DNA of 64,000 bases from Silene latifolia. Its lineage: Eukaryota > Streptophyta > Magnoliopsida > Caryophyllales > Caryophyllaceae. Below the pieces are notes generated by a model. The model saw only the letters and a program-made list of their open reading frames with translations. It searched no databases and was not told the DNA's origin. Shown piece after piece: positions 11,833-25,305 of this stretch; positions within the stretch are counted from its first letter, which is position 1, and each line of letters opens with the position of its first letter. A program made the translations under genes and the position numbers. Location: the NCBI RefSeq assembly GCF_048544455.1, contig NC_133536.1, positions 39,574,652-39,638,651 of the forward strand, given 5' to 3'.

Positions 11833-12138
11833 CAAAGGAGAGGTTATTGAAGTGGAAGAAGATGTCTTTGGAGGAGATGAGATGTATTTTTTGTCGTGAA
11901 GAGTTGAAAACTTCCGGTCATTTATTTTAGCACTGTAAATTCTCTTGGCAGCTATGGACGGGTATTTGTGATGCTTGGGATACAACATGGATTTGTCCCT
12001 TGGAGGTTGACGACGCCTTTTTGATGTGGTATGACTTTCATTTTGTTGGATTTGAAAGACGACTTTGGGAAGTATTTTTTATTGCTATAATTACTCTTAT
12101 TTGGGAATTCAGGAATGAAATCCATCTTTGAGAACAAG
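11833..12138 (+). pseudogene. LINE ORF2 3' part (zf-RVT), left piece
   Basis: Plus-strand reading gives a zf-RVT-type segment: RCIFCREELKTSGHLF, then HCKFSWQLW, and a tail with WEVFFIAIITLIWEFRNEIHL. This is the zinc-binding C-terminal part of a plant L1 ORF2, with a stop between the two zinc-ligand halves. It begins exactly at the end of the Ogre/Tat-like LTR, so its 5' part is absent, and it is cut at 12138 by the Tekay element. The matching 3' end resumes after 23073. Confidence 0.7.
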
Positions 12139-15100
12139 TGTAACGCCCCGTAAATTTCGGACCGTTAATATATTTCGAAAATAATTAATTAATCAAGTAA
12201 AATTTGACATTAATGTATTTAAAGTAAAAATAATTCAAAGAAATATAATTTTATTATATTTTGAAGAAAAGTATTTATTTTGATAGTTTTGAAATGTTTA
12301 AAAATAGTTTAAACCGTGTAAAACTTTTTATTTCGAAATAAAGGCGTATCGGGGGGTAAGTGACAATTCTTTTGAACGTTGGGTAAACGAAATTGGAAAT
12401 GGGTCGTATGAATACTCAATTTTATTGTAATCTCGTGTTTAAGAACTTTGGTCTTGACGGAATTTGCGTTTGACCTACGGTTTTAATTATTATCGAAACG
12501 GGTCAAACCCGACTCGTAAAAATCCCGACTAAAAATCCCGCTCTTCTCCTTTCCTCTTCCCTTTCCCGCGGACCAGCCCCCTTCACCTTTTCTTTTCTTT
12601 TTTTTTTCTGATTTGGTCTTTCTTTCATCTTCCTCAACTCTTCCTTTTACCAAAACACCATTTTACTTCAATTTCAAGCCAAAATCGTCATAAATTCTTC
12701 GTTTCTTAGCGGTTTTTCACGAAATTTACCTTTCCGGAATCCCCTCGCCGAGATCTACAACTTAGTATGTTCTAATTTCAGTTTTCATTAAGTTGTTTTA
12801 AGACCAATTTTCGGAAATTCGGTTTTATGTGCTTATTATTGTGTTTTAATTGTTTATTTAGGTGAAGGATTGGAAGACGAGTTTGGGGACTCGTATATTA
12901 TTGAAGATAGCGGATAGTGGCTAGTTAGGGTTTGGGTTTGAGGTGCTAATTGCTCTTTTTTCTAGCTTAAGGTAACATATTTCGTGTTACTCGACGAATT
13001 ATCGTCACATGTTTTTGATTTTTGTGTGTTTGGTGAATTTTTGTTTGAGTAGTAGTTTCACATGATAAATTTATTGCATGCATGCTTAAACTATGCTTAA
13101 ATTATGCCTTTTGTTAGTTTAAATTAACAAAGTTGAATTGGGAACGATTAATTAATGTTCAGACGGTCTTTTACTAAATAAAAATGGAGAAAAATGGTGG
13201 TGTAGGGGGACGGGCAGCAGGCCGGCAGGCCCGTGGCAGGCCCACGGCTAGCCCACGGTTGGCCCGGGTCGGTCCGTTGCTTGTTTCGCGGTTTTCCATG
13301 CAAAATTTGTTATTTAAGGGTTATTAATGACATAGTTAGTATGAGTACACTTTAGGAATTGAATCATATAAGTAATAAAAATTATGTTAATGGTAAAACT
13401 ATGCTTATATTAATAGTTATCACATGTTAGGATAGTTTACAAAATGAATTTGTAATTAATAGGCTCAAAATGAATTTTATAGCGATAAATTGTAATGTTT
13501 TGTTGATTGTGCCGAAACTGAGCCTTAGTCCCTTTGACTGATGCGATATCAGTTAATTTTGTGATTGGTCAGCCGCAATTTGACCCGTACTTGTCGCAGG
13601 GCTGGGGTTGCGGGTAAAAATTCGGTTGAATGAATTAGATAATCGGCCTTTTTCTTGTTTTAGGCCATTTATTATATCTCTATTTCACATGTGTAGTTAG
13701 TTGAATTTAGATAGCTTCTTATTTAGTTAGTTGAATTTAAATAGCTTCTTATTTTGTAGTAATGGCCCTAGATTCCCCTAAAACCTTTAATATTGTTAAA
13801 ATTGCTAGAATTGGAAGTTAGTATTGAATTCTTATTGAGGACACTGTTGGATTTGTATGCTGAATAGACAATTATATAGCCTTTCACATGATAGAATGTT
13901 AGAATTTATGTTGGTAAGTAGGACTTTTTGCCCTCTTGAGGTTAAGTGGGTGTCTTACTTGACTTGTGTGGTGAGTCTTGTGTGGTGTGGGCTAAAGTAT
14001 TCAAGCTGGGACTAGCTGGGACTAGGTCCTAGGTGAGTACTTCGGCCTTCATCATAGATAGGTCTTTATAGTCTTTGACGAGTATATGTTCACTGCTTGA
14101 TAGCCTTTGTGTTCCTGACTAGTGGATGTTTATCCAAGTTGGGGCATGACCTCAGTTACTTATTTTGATAGTAAGTGGTCAGCTTAAGTACTAGCCAACC
14201 CTTCGGTGGTGTCCTTAGGGTACTCACTTCACTTTGTTTTAAAAAAAAGTTGTGGGTCTTGGGTGCGATGGTGTGTATCCGCATGTCTAGGTCTGCGCAG
14301 ATTTTAGGCTAGGGTTGTGTTGTCTCTTGGCCATGTTTTATTAATATTAACCGCTGAGCCAAGATACCGGTTCGATTACCTTCCCTACCTCGTGGTATAG
14401 ACTCGAGTTACAAAGTGACTATTGACGGTGCTAAGAACTTATGCCTGTCTCTGATATATTGCCCTTTCTTGTATGGTGATTTTATGAACTCGTAATAGGT
14501 GAGATGTAAGCGGTTCTGATTGATAAAGTTTGGATTACTATTTGTTATATGATTCACATGATAGTTTAGTTTGGTCAGTTTAGGGGTCATTTGTTAGAAT
14601 ACATGATAAGTAAATGGTTTATCAAATTGTTTACATGTTACATTACATGTTACATTAATTTTAACGATTCGTGGTCGGGAGGACTCGGGTTACTCCCCAC
14701 TGAATTGTGGCTTTCGTGTTTGTATAAAATGCGATTGACAGGTTGTTGATGCTTTGTTGGGGGTCACAGACGAGCTAGTGAGCAAGGAACCTTGGACCTA
14801 GTTTGGTTTTCTTTTGTAGAAACCTTTTATCTTTTGGTTATGTATATAACCTTTTAACTTTTGGTTTGTATATAATTTGAAGGGACATATGTCTCCCTTT
14901 TCCATTTTGGGTTTGTATCATTCTACTTTCTTATTTAGCTATGGCATGTAAAGTAGTTCATCAGCTTTTGCAGGGTCTTGGCACCCGCTTCTGGGATTGT
15001 TGGACTTCTTGAGTTGGATTGGTTGTGAATGGTTTAGTTAGAAAATTTTTGAAATTGCAGGTTTTTGACTAGTTGAACCATTTACAAACATATCCTACCA

Positions 15101-15162
15101 GTTTTTCCGTAGAATTTACGCATTTAAGTAATTAGATAACGCGATTATTTTTAAGGGTGTCA
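12139..15162 (+). repeat. Tekay 5' LTR
   Basis: About 3.02 kb, from TGTAACGCCCCG to GGTGTCA, ending four bases before the primer-binding site. It contains a CT-rich tract near 12540-12630 and GC-rich GGCCCGGG-type words near 13205-13270. The right LTR aligns with it over about 2.95 kb. Confidence 0.9.
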
Positions 15163-15166
15163 TAGT

Positions 15167-15178
15167 TGGTATCAGAGC
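15167..15178 (+). other. Primer-binding site (tRNA-iMet)
   Basis: TGGTATCAGAGC, complementary to the 3' end of initiator methionine tRNA, the usual primer of chromoviruses, just past the 5' LTR. Confidence 0.95.
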
Positions 15179-15331
15179 CTATTGCTCCCGACGCACGTTT
15201 GTGCACCGCACTTAGAATCACTTGACCTTTAAATAATAAACTTGAGAGAAGGGTAGGATGGGTAGAATTAGGATTTTATGTGGTAGTCTGTTTGTGATTG
15301 CTAATTGATAGGTACTAATTAAATTTTTCCC

Positions 15332-16876
15332 TTGTGTAAGATGGCTCCGCCAAGAAGAGACATTGATGATGCTATCTTACTAGTTCTTACACAAATTCTC
15401 CAAAACCAACAAAATCAACAAGCTCCTCCTCCTCCGCCTGCTGAGGGTACTCCAGGCACTTATACTTGGGTGGCTAACCAATTGACCCGAATCAACACTC
15501 CCACTTATGGTGGAGAGATTGATCCAGCTGCTCTTACAGGGTGGTTTCGGGAGTTGGAAAAAAGCTTCACGTTGTATGATGTCAATGAGGAACATAAAGT
15601 GAAGCTAGCCTATCATTTCCTAGTACGAGAAGCAGACCGGTGGTGGTCCATGACTGGGCCTACCGTCTCAGCTGAACCAGGATTTGACTGGGTACGTTTC
15701 AAGGAGTTAGTGGAGGCCCGTTTCTATCCTCAAGAGCTGAAACAACAAAAGTTGAAGGGATTCATGGAGTTGAAGCAAGGAAGCCTTCCAGTTCAGACCT
15801 TCACCGACAAATTCAACGAGTTGGCTCATTATGCCACTAGATTGGTGAAGGATGACAACAAAAAAGCCTTCTTTTATCTTGAAAAGCTCTCCCCTAAGAT
15901 CAAAAGTATGGTCCGTCGGGATTCCACTAGCTTTGTTTCCATTTATAATGATGCTTTATGGGCCGAGAATTCATTGAAAGAAATTGAAAATGAAGCTCGT
16001 GCAACTAGTTCTAATCTTGGCAAGAGGCCTTTATATCCCTCCTCTAGGCCCTTTACTCCTTCACCTAGGTTCATCTCTTCTCCCTCTGACTCAAACAAGA
16101 GGAGGTTTGTTTCTAATGTGCAAGGTAACCGGGGTGGGCAATCTTCAGCATTTAGTGACAATAAAGGTGTTAAAGACCGAGTGTGCTATAATTGCAAGAA
16201 ACCAGCACACCCGGGTAAATGTTTCATTGATCCTATTATATGCTTTTCTTGTAACAAACCGGGCCACAAGGCTAATGTTTGCCCGGAGAGGAAGGTGACA
16301 ACTCCTACTACTCCTGCTGCCCCAGTGAGGCCTATGAGGCCGAAGGGTCGGATATTTGTTATGAGCCGAGCTGAAGCTGAGGCACATCCTGATATCATTA
16401 CCGGTACATTTTCTATTTTTGATGCTCCTTGTTTGGTACTATTTGATACGGGTGCCTCTTTATCTTTTATTTCAATAAAACTTTCCAATAAATTATCACT
16501 TGAATCATCACAAGAAGAAAGCTCATCTATATCTTTACCCTCTGGTGATGTCTTTTCCTGTTCAAAAATCTATTCGGAAGTCCCTATTTCTATTATGGGA
16601 TCTATATTTCCAGCAAATCTTTTCCAATTTCCGCTTGAAGAATTTGATGTCATTTTGGGCATGGATTGGTTACATACTTATCATGCTCGATTTGAATGTC
16701 GAGATCAGAAAATAATTCTTACAAGCCCTTCAGGTCACCGGGTGTCTTATCAAATGGTTAAAAGACAAACCGGTACTAAATTAATTTCTGCTATGAAGTT
16801 TGTCAATGCAATGAAAAAGGGTTATCAAGCCTTTTTGTGTATGGTGACTACTTCGATTCTTCTTCTCTCCTCCTAA
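15332..16876 (+). pseudogene. Tekay gag-protease region (fossil)
   Basis: The reading frame opens at MCKMAPPRRD; the second ATG (15341) is the more likely family start. Domains in order: retrotransposon gag (about residues 60-210; GWFRELEKSF, YPQELKQQKLKGFMELKQG), paired CCHC-type knuckles (CYNCKKPAHPGKC and CFSCNKPGHKANVC, about residues 285-320), then an aspartic protease with FDTGASLSFIS and ILGMDWL. Gag forms the particle and the protease matures it. It is part of a broken element. Confidence 0.9.
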
Positions 16877-17051
16877 AGAGAACATTCCAAAGTATGTGAA
16901 TTTCCCGATGTTTTTCCTGATGAGCTACCGGGAATTCCTCCCGAAAGGGAAGTTGAATTTGCTATTGATCTTATTTCCCGGTACCTCTATTGCTAAAGCT
17001 CCTTATAGGTGGCACCGTCTCGAATGAAAGAGTCAAGACTCACCGGATGAT

Positions 17052-19769
17052 TTGATTGCTAAAGGTTTTATTCAACCTAGCTTTTCACCTTGGGGTGCTC
17101 CTGTTCTCTTTGTAAGAAAGAAGGATGGATCTATGCGATTATGCATAGATTATCGTGAACTTAACCGAGTTACTATCAAGAATAAATATCCTCTTCCTAG
17201 AATTGATGATCTTTTCGATCAGCTCCGTGGTGCTTCTACTTTTTCTAAAATTGATCTTCGTTCGGGCTATCATCAAATTCCATCCGAGAAGTGACATTCC
17301 TAAAACGCGCTTGATACGAGATATGGTCATTTCGAGTTTACGGTGATGCCATTCGGTTTGACCAATGCTCCAGCTGTATTCATGGATCAGATGAACCGTA
17401 CTTTCAGAGAACACCTCGACAAGTGTGTTGTAGTGTTCATTGATGACATCTTGATCTATTCTAAATCTGAAGAAGAACATGTCCAACACCTTCGTGCTAT
17501 TTTGGAGATTTTGCGCCATGAAAAATGGTATGCTAAATTCTCTAAATGTGAGTTCTGGTTACCTAAAGTGACCTTCCTTGGGCATGTCATTTCAAAAGAG
17601 GGTGTTATGGTAGATCCTGCCAAAATTAAAGCCGTTGTTGATTGGAAAAGTCCAACCAATGTTTCTGAAATCCGTAGTTTCCTTGGCTTGGCGGGTTACT
17701 ATCGGCGATTTGTGAAGGATTTTTCAAAGATTGCTAGGCCGATGACTCAGCTGTTGAAGAAAGAGTCTAAATTTGTGTGGTCTGAAGAATGTGAAAATGC
17801 CTTCCAGGAATTGAAAAAGAGGTTGACTACCGCTCCGGTGTTGACCTTACCTGAAGAAGGAGTGGACTTTGATGTTTACTGTGATGCTTCTAAGCATGGT
17901 TTAGGTTGTGTCTTGATGCAAAAAGGGAAAGTCATTGCTTATGCCTCTCGACAGCTTAGAGTTCATGAAGTTAATTACCCGACTCATGATCTTGAGTTAG
18001 CTGCGGTAGTACATGCTTTGAAGATTTGGAGACACTACCTCATTGGAGTCCATTGCAACATCTACACCGACCACAAGAGCCTGAAATATCTCTTTACCCA
18101 AAAAGAGTTGAACATGAGACAAAGAAGATGGTTAGAATTGGTGAATGACTATGATGCCAACCTAATATATCATGAAGGAAAAGCTAATGTGGTGGCTGAT
18201 GCTCTTAGCAGAAAATCCTGTCATTCTTTGAATTCTTTTCGGGACTTACCTCCTGAACTTGCTTTAGAACTTCAAAAATTGGGAGTAAGACTTGTAAAAA
18301 GGGGCTCTTATCATCTTGATGCCATGTCAGCTGAACCTGACTTCCACCTTGAGATCCGTACTTGCCTTCCTAATGATCCTACTTTCATATCCATTCGAGC
18401 TAAAATTCAACTTGGGCAAGCAAAGGATTGTAAGATTGATGATGATGGGTATCTCCGTTATCATGGTAGAATCTATGTTCCGAGTGCAGCTGATTTGAGA
18501 AAAAGAGTTCTTAATGAAGCACACCTCTCTCCTTACTCCATTCATCCGGGAGGTACCAAAATGTACAAAGATTTGAGATTACAATTCTGGTGGCCTAGGA
18601 TGAAGATTGAAGTTATGGAGTATGTCAGTAAATGCCTCACCTGCCAGAAAGTAAAGATAGAACATCAAAAGCCCGGGGGTTTACTTCAACCCTTGGATAT
18701 TCCTCTTTGGAAATGGGAGTCTATATCCATGGATTTTGTGATGGCTTTACCCAGGACTTCCATTGGGAAGAATGCTATTTGGGTGGTTGTGGACCGATTG
18801 ACTAAATGTGCTCGGTTTATTCCCATCAAAGAGACCTGGAGTTTAGAAGTTCTAGCTCGTACCTATGTGGATGAGATAGTGCGCTATCATGGGGTTCCTA
18901 AAGATATAGTTTCAGATCGGGATCCTCGATTTTGTTCTCGTTTCTGGACTGCATTACAGGAGGCCTTGGGTAGTAAACTATTAATGAGCACTGCTTTTCA
19001 TGCCGCCACTGATGGTCAAACTGAGAGAACAATTCAAACCTTAGAGGATCTTCTTCGTGCCTGTGCTTTAGATTTCCAAACTTCTTGGGAGAAATGTTTA
19101 CCTCTGGTTGAATTCTCTTATAACAACAGCTATCAAGCTTCCATTCAAATGGCACCATATGAAGCTCTGTATGGTAGGAAATGTCGTACTCCTGTTTGTT
19201 GGGATCAAACCCAAAATGTTCCAATGTTAGGACCTGATTTGGTGACCGAGTCCATTGAACAAGTTAAGATCATTCGGGAGCGGATGAAAGCCGCTCAGGA
19301 CCGTCAAAAATCCTATGCTGATGTCCGTCGTCGACCACTTTCCTTTGAGGTTGATGATCAAGTATTCCTTAAAGTGTCACCTATGAAAGGGGTGAAACGG
19401 TTTGGCGTTAAAGGGAAGTTGAGCCCTAAGTATATTGGACCTTTTCAGGTGATTGAAAAGATTGGTCCAGCTGCTTACCGTTTAGAATTGCCCCCAAATC
19501 TGAGCAAGGTTCACAATGTCTTCTATATTTCTCAATTGAGGAAGTATATTAGTGACCCTAGCCATATCATCCAAGAAGAAATTCTTGAATTGGAGCCTAA
19601 CTTGGTGGTTGAAGAAAGGCCAATTCGGATTCTTGACAAAGGCAACAAGCAACTTAGGAGCAAAGTTGTACCTCTAGTCCGTGTTCTTTGGCGTTGTGGA
19701 AATGTCGAAGAAGAGACTTGGGAGACTGAAGCTTCTATGTTAGCTAAATATCCTGAATTATTCTCGTAA
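17052..19769 (+). pseudogene. Tekay pol region: RT, RNase H, integrase, chromodomain (fossil)
   Basis: Domains in order: reverse transcriptase ([45 protein letters not shown] near 17440), RNase H ([17 protein letters not shown] near 17870, [20 protein letters not shown]), integrase with an HHCC zinc site (CLTCQKVK near 18635) and DDE core ([19 protein letters not shown]), a [19 protein letters not shown] module, and a terminal chromodomain-like segment ([19 protein letters not shown], about 19670-19725). The order RT-RNase H-integrase-chromodomain defines a chromovirus. The region is broken at a few points. Confidence 0.92.
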
Positions 19770-20103
19770 GGTATTCCTTTTCTTACTCTTTTTCCGAGTT
19801 TCTAAACCTTGTATAATCATAATTAGTAAAGATAGTATTCTTACTATAGAATTTTAAACTAAAAGTTTGAAAATGCTTGTATGATTTTCAATGGTTTTAA
19901 CATTAGTGAATGTTGAATCTCGTTGTTGGTGACGTCCCAATAATGGGTTTTCTCATTTATTGGTGTAGAAATATTTTTATATCTTGATATGAATATGGAT
20001 GTTCTTGTCTGATCAACAAGAGTATCACCGTTTCATTGAAAAGATACCTATATTTTCTTATAACTATAATTTCTCCTTCTAAGTTTCGAGGGCGAAACTT
20101 TTT

Positions 20104-20114
20104 AAAAGGAGGGG
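20104..20114 (+). other. Polypurine tract
   Basis: AAAAGGAGGGG ends four bases before the 3' LTR, the plus-strand priming site. Confidence 0.9.
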
Positions 20115-20118
20115 TGAT

Positions 20119-23073
20119 TGTAACGCCCCGTAAATTTCGGACCGTTAATATATTTCGAAAATAATTAATTAATCAAGTAAAATTTGACATTAATGTATTT
20201 AAAGTAAAAATAATTCAAAGAAATATAATTTTATTATATTTTGAAGAAATGTATTTATTTTGATAGTTTTGAAATGTTTAAAAATAGTTTAAACCGTGTA
20301 AAACTTTTTATTTCGAAATAAAGGCGTATCGGGGGGTAAGTGACAATTCTTTTGAACGTTGGGTAAACGAAATTGGAAATGGGTCGTATGAATACTCAAT
20401 TTTATTGTAATCTCGTGTTTAAGAACTTTGGTCTTGACGGAATTTGCGTTTGACCTACGGTTTTAATTATTATCGAAACGGGTCAAACCCGACTCGTAAA
20501 AATCCCGACTAAAAATCCCGCTCTTCTCCTTTCCTCTTCCCTTTCCCACGGACCAGCCCCCTTCCCCTTTTCTTTTCTTTTTTTTTTTTTCTGATTTGGT
20601 CTTTCCTTCATCTTCCTCAACTCTTCCTTTTACCAAAACACCATTTTACTTCAATTTCAAGCCAAAATCGTCATAAATTCTTCGTTTCTTAGCGGTTTTT
20701 CACGAAATTTACCTTTCCGGAATCCCCTCGCCGAGATCTACAACTTAGTATGTTCTAATTTCAGTTTTCATTAAGTTGTTTTAAGACCAATTTTCGGAAA
20801 TTCGGTTTTATGTGCTTATTATTGTGTTTTAATTGTTTATTTAGGTGAAGGATTGGAAGACGAGTTTGGGGACTCGTATATTATTGAAGATAGCGGATAG
20901 TTGCTAGTTAGGGTTTGGGTTTGAGGTGCTAATTGCTCTTTTTTCTAGCTTAAGGTAACATATTTCGAGTTACTCGACGAATTATCGTCACATGTTTTTG
21001 ATTTTTGTGTGTTTGGTGAATTTTTGTTTGAGTAGTAGTTTCACATGATAAATTTGTTGCATTCATGCTTAAACTATGCTTAAATTATGCCTTTTGTTAG
21101 TTTAAATTAACAAAGTTGAATTGGGAACGATTAATTAATGTTCAGACGGTCTTTTACTAAATAAAAATGGAGAAAAATGGTGGTGTAGGGGGACGGGCAG
21201 CAGGCCGGCAGGCCCGTGGCAGGCCCACGGCTAGCCCATGGTTGGCCCGGGTCGGTCCGTTGCTTGTTTCGCGGTTTTCCATGCAAAATTTGTCATTTAA
21301 GGGTTATTAATGACATAGTTAGTATGAGTACACTTTAGGAATTGAATCATATAAGTAATAAAAATTATGTTAATGGTAAAACTATGCTTATATTAATAGT
21401 TATCACATGTTAGGATAGTTTACAAAATGAATTTGTAATTAATAGGCTCAAAATGAATTTTATAGCGATAAATTGTAATGTTTTGTTGATTGTGCCGAAA
21501 ACTGAGCCTTAGTCCCTTTGACTGATGCGATGTCAGTTAATTGGGTGATTGGTCACCATAATTTGACCCGCACTGCCGCAGGTCAGGGGTTACGGGTAAA
21601 AATTCGGTTGAATGAATTAGATAATCGGCCTTTTTCTTGTTTTAGGCCATTTATTATATCTCTATTTCACATGTGTAGTTAGTTGAATTTAGATAGCTTC
21701 TTATTTAGTTAGTTGAATTTAAATAGCTTCTTATTTTGTAGTAATGGCCCTAGATTGCCCTAAAGCCTTTAATATTGTTAAAATTGCTAGAATTGGAAGT
21801 TAGTATTGAATTCTTATTGAGGACACTGTTGGATTTGTATGCTGAATAGACAATTATATAGCCTTTCACATGATAGAATGTTAGAATTTATGTTGGTAAG
21901 TAGGACTTTTTGCCCTCTTGAGGTTAAGTGGGTGTCTTACTTGACTTGTGTGGTGAGTCTTGTGTGGTGTGGGCTAAAGTATTCAAGCTGGGACTAGCTG
22001 GGACTAGGTCCTAGGTGAGTACTTCGGCCTTCATCATAGATAGGTCTCTATAGTCTTTGACGAGTATATGTTCACTGCTTGATAGCCTTTGTGTTCCTGA
22101 CTAGTGGATGTTTATCCAAGTTGGGGCATGACCTCAGTTACTTATTTTGATAGTAAGTGGTCAGCTTAAGTACTAGCCAACCCTTCGGTGGTGTCCTTAG
22201 GGTACTCACTTCACTTTGTTTTAAAAAAAAAGTTGTGGGTCTTGGGTGCGGTGGTGTGTATCCGCATGTCTAGGTCTGCCTTGATTTTAGGCTAGGGTTG
22301 TGTTGTGTCTTGGCCATGTTTTATTAATATTAACCGCTGAGCCAAGATACCGGTTCGATTACCTTCCCTACCTCGTGGTATAGACTCGAGTTACAAAGTG
22401 ACTATTGACGGTGCTAAGAACTTATGCCTGTCTCTGATATATTGTCCTTTCTTGTATGGTGATTTTATGAACTCGTAATAGGTGAGATGTAAGCGGTTCT
22501 GATTGATAAAGTTTGGATTACTATTTGTTATATGATTCACATGATAGTTTAGTTTGGTCAGTTTAGGGGTCATTTGTTAGAATACATGATAAGTAAATGG
22601 TTTATCAAATTGTTTACATGTTACATTACATGTTACATTAATTTTGACGATTCGTAGGTCGGGAGGACTCGAAGTTACTCCCCACCGAATTGTGGCTTTC
22701 GTGTTTGTATAAAATGCGATTGACAGGTTGTTGATGCTTTGTTGGGGGTCACAGACGAGCTAGTGAGCAAGGAACCTTGGACCTAGTTTGGTTTTCTTTT
22801 GTAGAAACCTTTTATCTTTTGGTTATGTATATAACCTTTTAACTTTTGGTTTGTATATAATTTGAAAGGACATATGTCTCCCTTTTCCATTTTGGGTTTG
22901 TATCATTCTACTTTCTTATTTAGCTATGGCATGTAAAGTAGTTCATCAGCTTTTGCAGGGTCTTGGCACCCGCTTCTGGGATTGTTGGACTTCTTGAGTT
23001 GGATTGGTTGTGAATGGTTTAGTTAGAAAATTTTTGAAATTGCAGGTTTTTGACTAGTTGAACCATTTACAAA
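20119..23073 (+). repeat. Tekay 3' LTR
   Basis: Starts TGTAACGCCCCG and follows the 5' LTR nearly base for base up to GAACCATTTACAAA. Differences are scattered single bases, with one denser patch of about 70 bp near 21525-21595. Confidence 0.9.
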
Positions 23074-23290
23074 GCGATGAGATCGTGGAAGGAGAACAGT
23101 GCGGCGGATGAATCTTCGTCTTGGGAGCTGACTGTTTTTAATATCACCATGTTTTGTGTTGTTTTCTCTGTTTTAGTGATTATGTTCTTTGGGTTTTGTT
23201 GTTTTATTGGCTTTTATATCTCGTTTGAGACTCTACTCGCTGTAAGTCTCTGGGTTTATCCCATTCTATTAATAAAAAAAAATATTGAGA
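23074..23290 (+). pseudogene. LINE 3' end, right piece
   Basis: Continues the LINE cut at 12138. The sequence has the usual end of a plant L1: a short tail ending in GTAAGTCTCTGGGTTTATCCC and then an A-rich run (AATAAAAAAAAATATT, about 23268-23285). No coding domain remains. Confidence 0.6.
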
Positions 23291-23850
23291 TAAAACGGTG
23301 TTGAGGTCTATTTTCACGTTTGTAATTCATGCATATATTGACATATGATCAATACATTTACATATTGAATGTGTTGTGCGGAAGCGTGAATACCTCGTGT
23401 TGGGCCTCTGCTCCACTGGTGTCCACTTTCTATGATAATACGATATTGTCCGTTTTGGGCCAAGCTCTCACAAATTTATTCTTGGGCTCTTTTTCAAAAG
23501 GCCATATGGATTAAATTTTCAATAATACGGAATACTATATGGTAATTACGTAAGTAACTAGTTGTTGTGATTCGTACCGATGATTTAACAATACATTCAT
23601 CAAATATGACCATTGCATGCAGAAATGATAAATCGAGACGATCAAACGGAAATCAACCTTCGAAGAGTAAGCAATAAAGAGACATAACATGTAAAATTAG
23701 ATGGGTGAAAGAGAGGGAGAAGCTAGAATTGATATTAATGGAGTATGGAGTGGTGGATATTCAAAGAAAATGCAAAAGTCGTTTTGAAGGAGTCGTCGTC
23801 AAATAATAGTCGTGTATTCGACGTGACATTCATACATACAAATGAATCAA
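23291..23850. other. Intergenic, no gene seen
   Basis: Unique-looking sequence with short chance frames only. Confidence 0.4.
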
Positions 23851-24047
23851 CACAAATTCTTGTTTGTGACGACACATATCCGTCACTCTTGAGTGACGGA
23901 TACCATTTTACCTCACAAAGTACCCACTTTTTCTCTCTCTGCAACACTATTCATGTGGTCCCCTTTCTCCATTAACCCATTTTGTTACCATTTTATCTCA
24001 CAAAATATCCGTCACAAATGGTAACACGTCACAAGGGAGACCAATTG
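23851..24047 (+). mobile_element. Mutator-like MITE A, copy 1 (197 bp)
   Basis: Flanked by a perfect 9-bp duplication ATGAATCAA (23842-23850, 24048-24056). The left end is CACAAATTCTTGTTTGTGACG and the right end, reversed, is CAATTGGTCTCCCTTGTGACG. The core has ATATCCGTCAC words and a TTTTTCTCTCTCTGCAACAC block. A 197-bp inverted copy sits at 26136-26332. Confidence 0.88.
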
Positions 24048-24056
24048 ATGAATCAA

Positions 24057-25122
24057 ATAGTTTCTTCCAAGTCGTCTACCGTCGGCTGCTACAACGTTTG
24101 CTAGCTGGCCTTATTGCTCACTCTAACATGCATACAACTGCTTAGCATGTACTCTAATTACCTCGAAAACGACCTTTTAGCTCCAAAGTCTCCATCACCA
24201 AACCAAATCAACGTTTGTGAGAAGTTGCTTTACCTATATAAACATGCATGGTACATGAGTTCTCAAAATAACCACAGTTATTATAATTGATACGGAGTAG
24301 TATTAAGTAATTAAGACTTACTTGGGTTTAATTTTGCTCTGGATTAATGTATAATTTCAAAACGAAGGTAAAATCGTACAAGAATACATAGCTAAAGTTT
24401 ATGTCTTATAAAGTTTCTTTACTTTGCCATTGATGTTAACTGTTGTAGAATATCAAACTATGGACTACTAAAGGTTGTGTTAGTGTAAAAGATTGGTGAC
24501 GCACCATTTGAACCTCGTTCAATATTGCAATTTGCAATTCTACAATCCTCTATTTATTCTTCGATTTATTATTGGTAAATAGACTCCATGGTAGACAAAT
24601 CCGTAATTTTTAGACTGGGTAGAAAATTGAAATCCTTGAGAATTTGAACGGAATTTTTGTCAAAAAAAAACTTTTAAAACACGTTCCTTCTTATTTGTAT
24701 CGTGTTACATAGACAACTTAATTCTTAATTTGTTTTTATCTGGTACTGTATATGTGTACAACCACACTGAAATACATCCTTCCCATAAAACCCGTCAACG
24801 ATAAATAATAAAGCAACTTATCAATATCGGAAATCATACCATTTAAATTATAAACCAAATTATCTAGTCATTCACTTTAAACTTGTACAAATGGTAGGTA
24901 CAAGGTAGGTTAGACAATTCAACTTTACTCAAAGAAATTATAATAATAGAAACAAAACAAATCGAAAAACACCAGACTTCCACAACTCCACTTTGAACAA
25001 TAATAATAATATGGGTTTGTTACTAATCGTTATCATCGTATCGTATGTATAAAAGTCATTTCAAAATCAACAATAGCTCGTGGCATTTGATTCTTCCTAT
25101 TGTTGTTCTCTTATTTTGTTTA
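24057..25122. other. Intergenic, no gene seen
   Basis: AT-rich, with no reading frame of note, RNA gene or clear element end. Confidence 0.4.
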
Positions 25123-25305
25123 CACAAATTCTTAGTGAAGACGGACATTATCCGTCACAAGTTAAAGACGGATATTGCCCCTCTCATAATATGTAAGTGA
25201 CACTATCTATAGGGTGCGCCATTTCCCTTCCACTTGCCTTATTGTGAGAGGGACAGTATCCGTCTTCAACTGACGGAGAGTGTCCGTCACAAGCAAGATT
25301 TATTG
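25123..25305. mobile_element. Mutator-like MITE B (183 bp)
   Basis: The left end CACAAATTCTTAGTGAAGACGG resembles MITE A. Inverted arms of about 65 bp share AAGACGGATA and CCCTCTCA. The flanks TTTTGTTTA (25114-25122) and GTTTGTTTA (25306-25314) match at 8 of 9 bases. It can fold into a long hairpin with the tip near 25200. Confidence 0.8.

Larger units (their letters stand above)
12139..23073 (+). mobile_element. Tekay/Del-type Ty3 chromovirus
   Basis: A 10.9-kb Ty3 (gypsy) element with long LTRs, TGTAACGCCCCG at the start of both LTRs, an initiator-Met tRNA primer site, gag, protease, RT, RNase H, integrase and a C-terminal chromodomain, then a polypurine tract. Chromodomains in this clade direct integration toward marked chromatin. 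The two LTRs look about 98% identical by eye, so it probably inserted about a million years ago (inference from typical plant rates). It is broken, with about three or four breaks in the coding part. It lies inside a truncated LINE. Confidence 0.93.

Noticed and set aside
14408-22573. Identical 60-codon minus-strand frames at 14408-14590 and 22391-22573
   Set aside because: Duplicate because they lie at the same place in the two Tekay LTRs; no domain, no codon bias.
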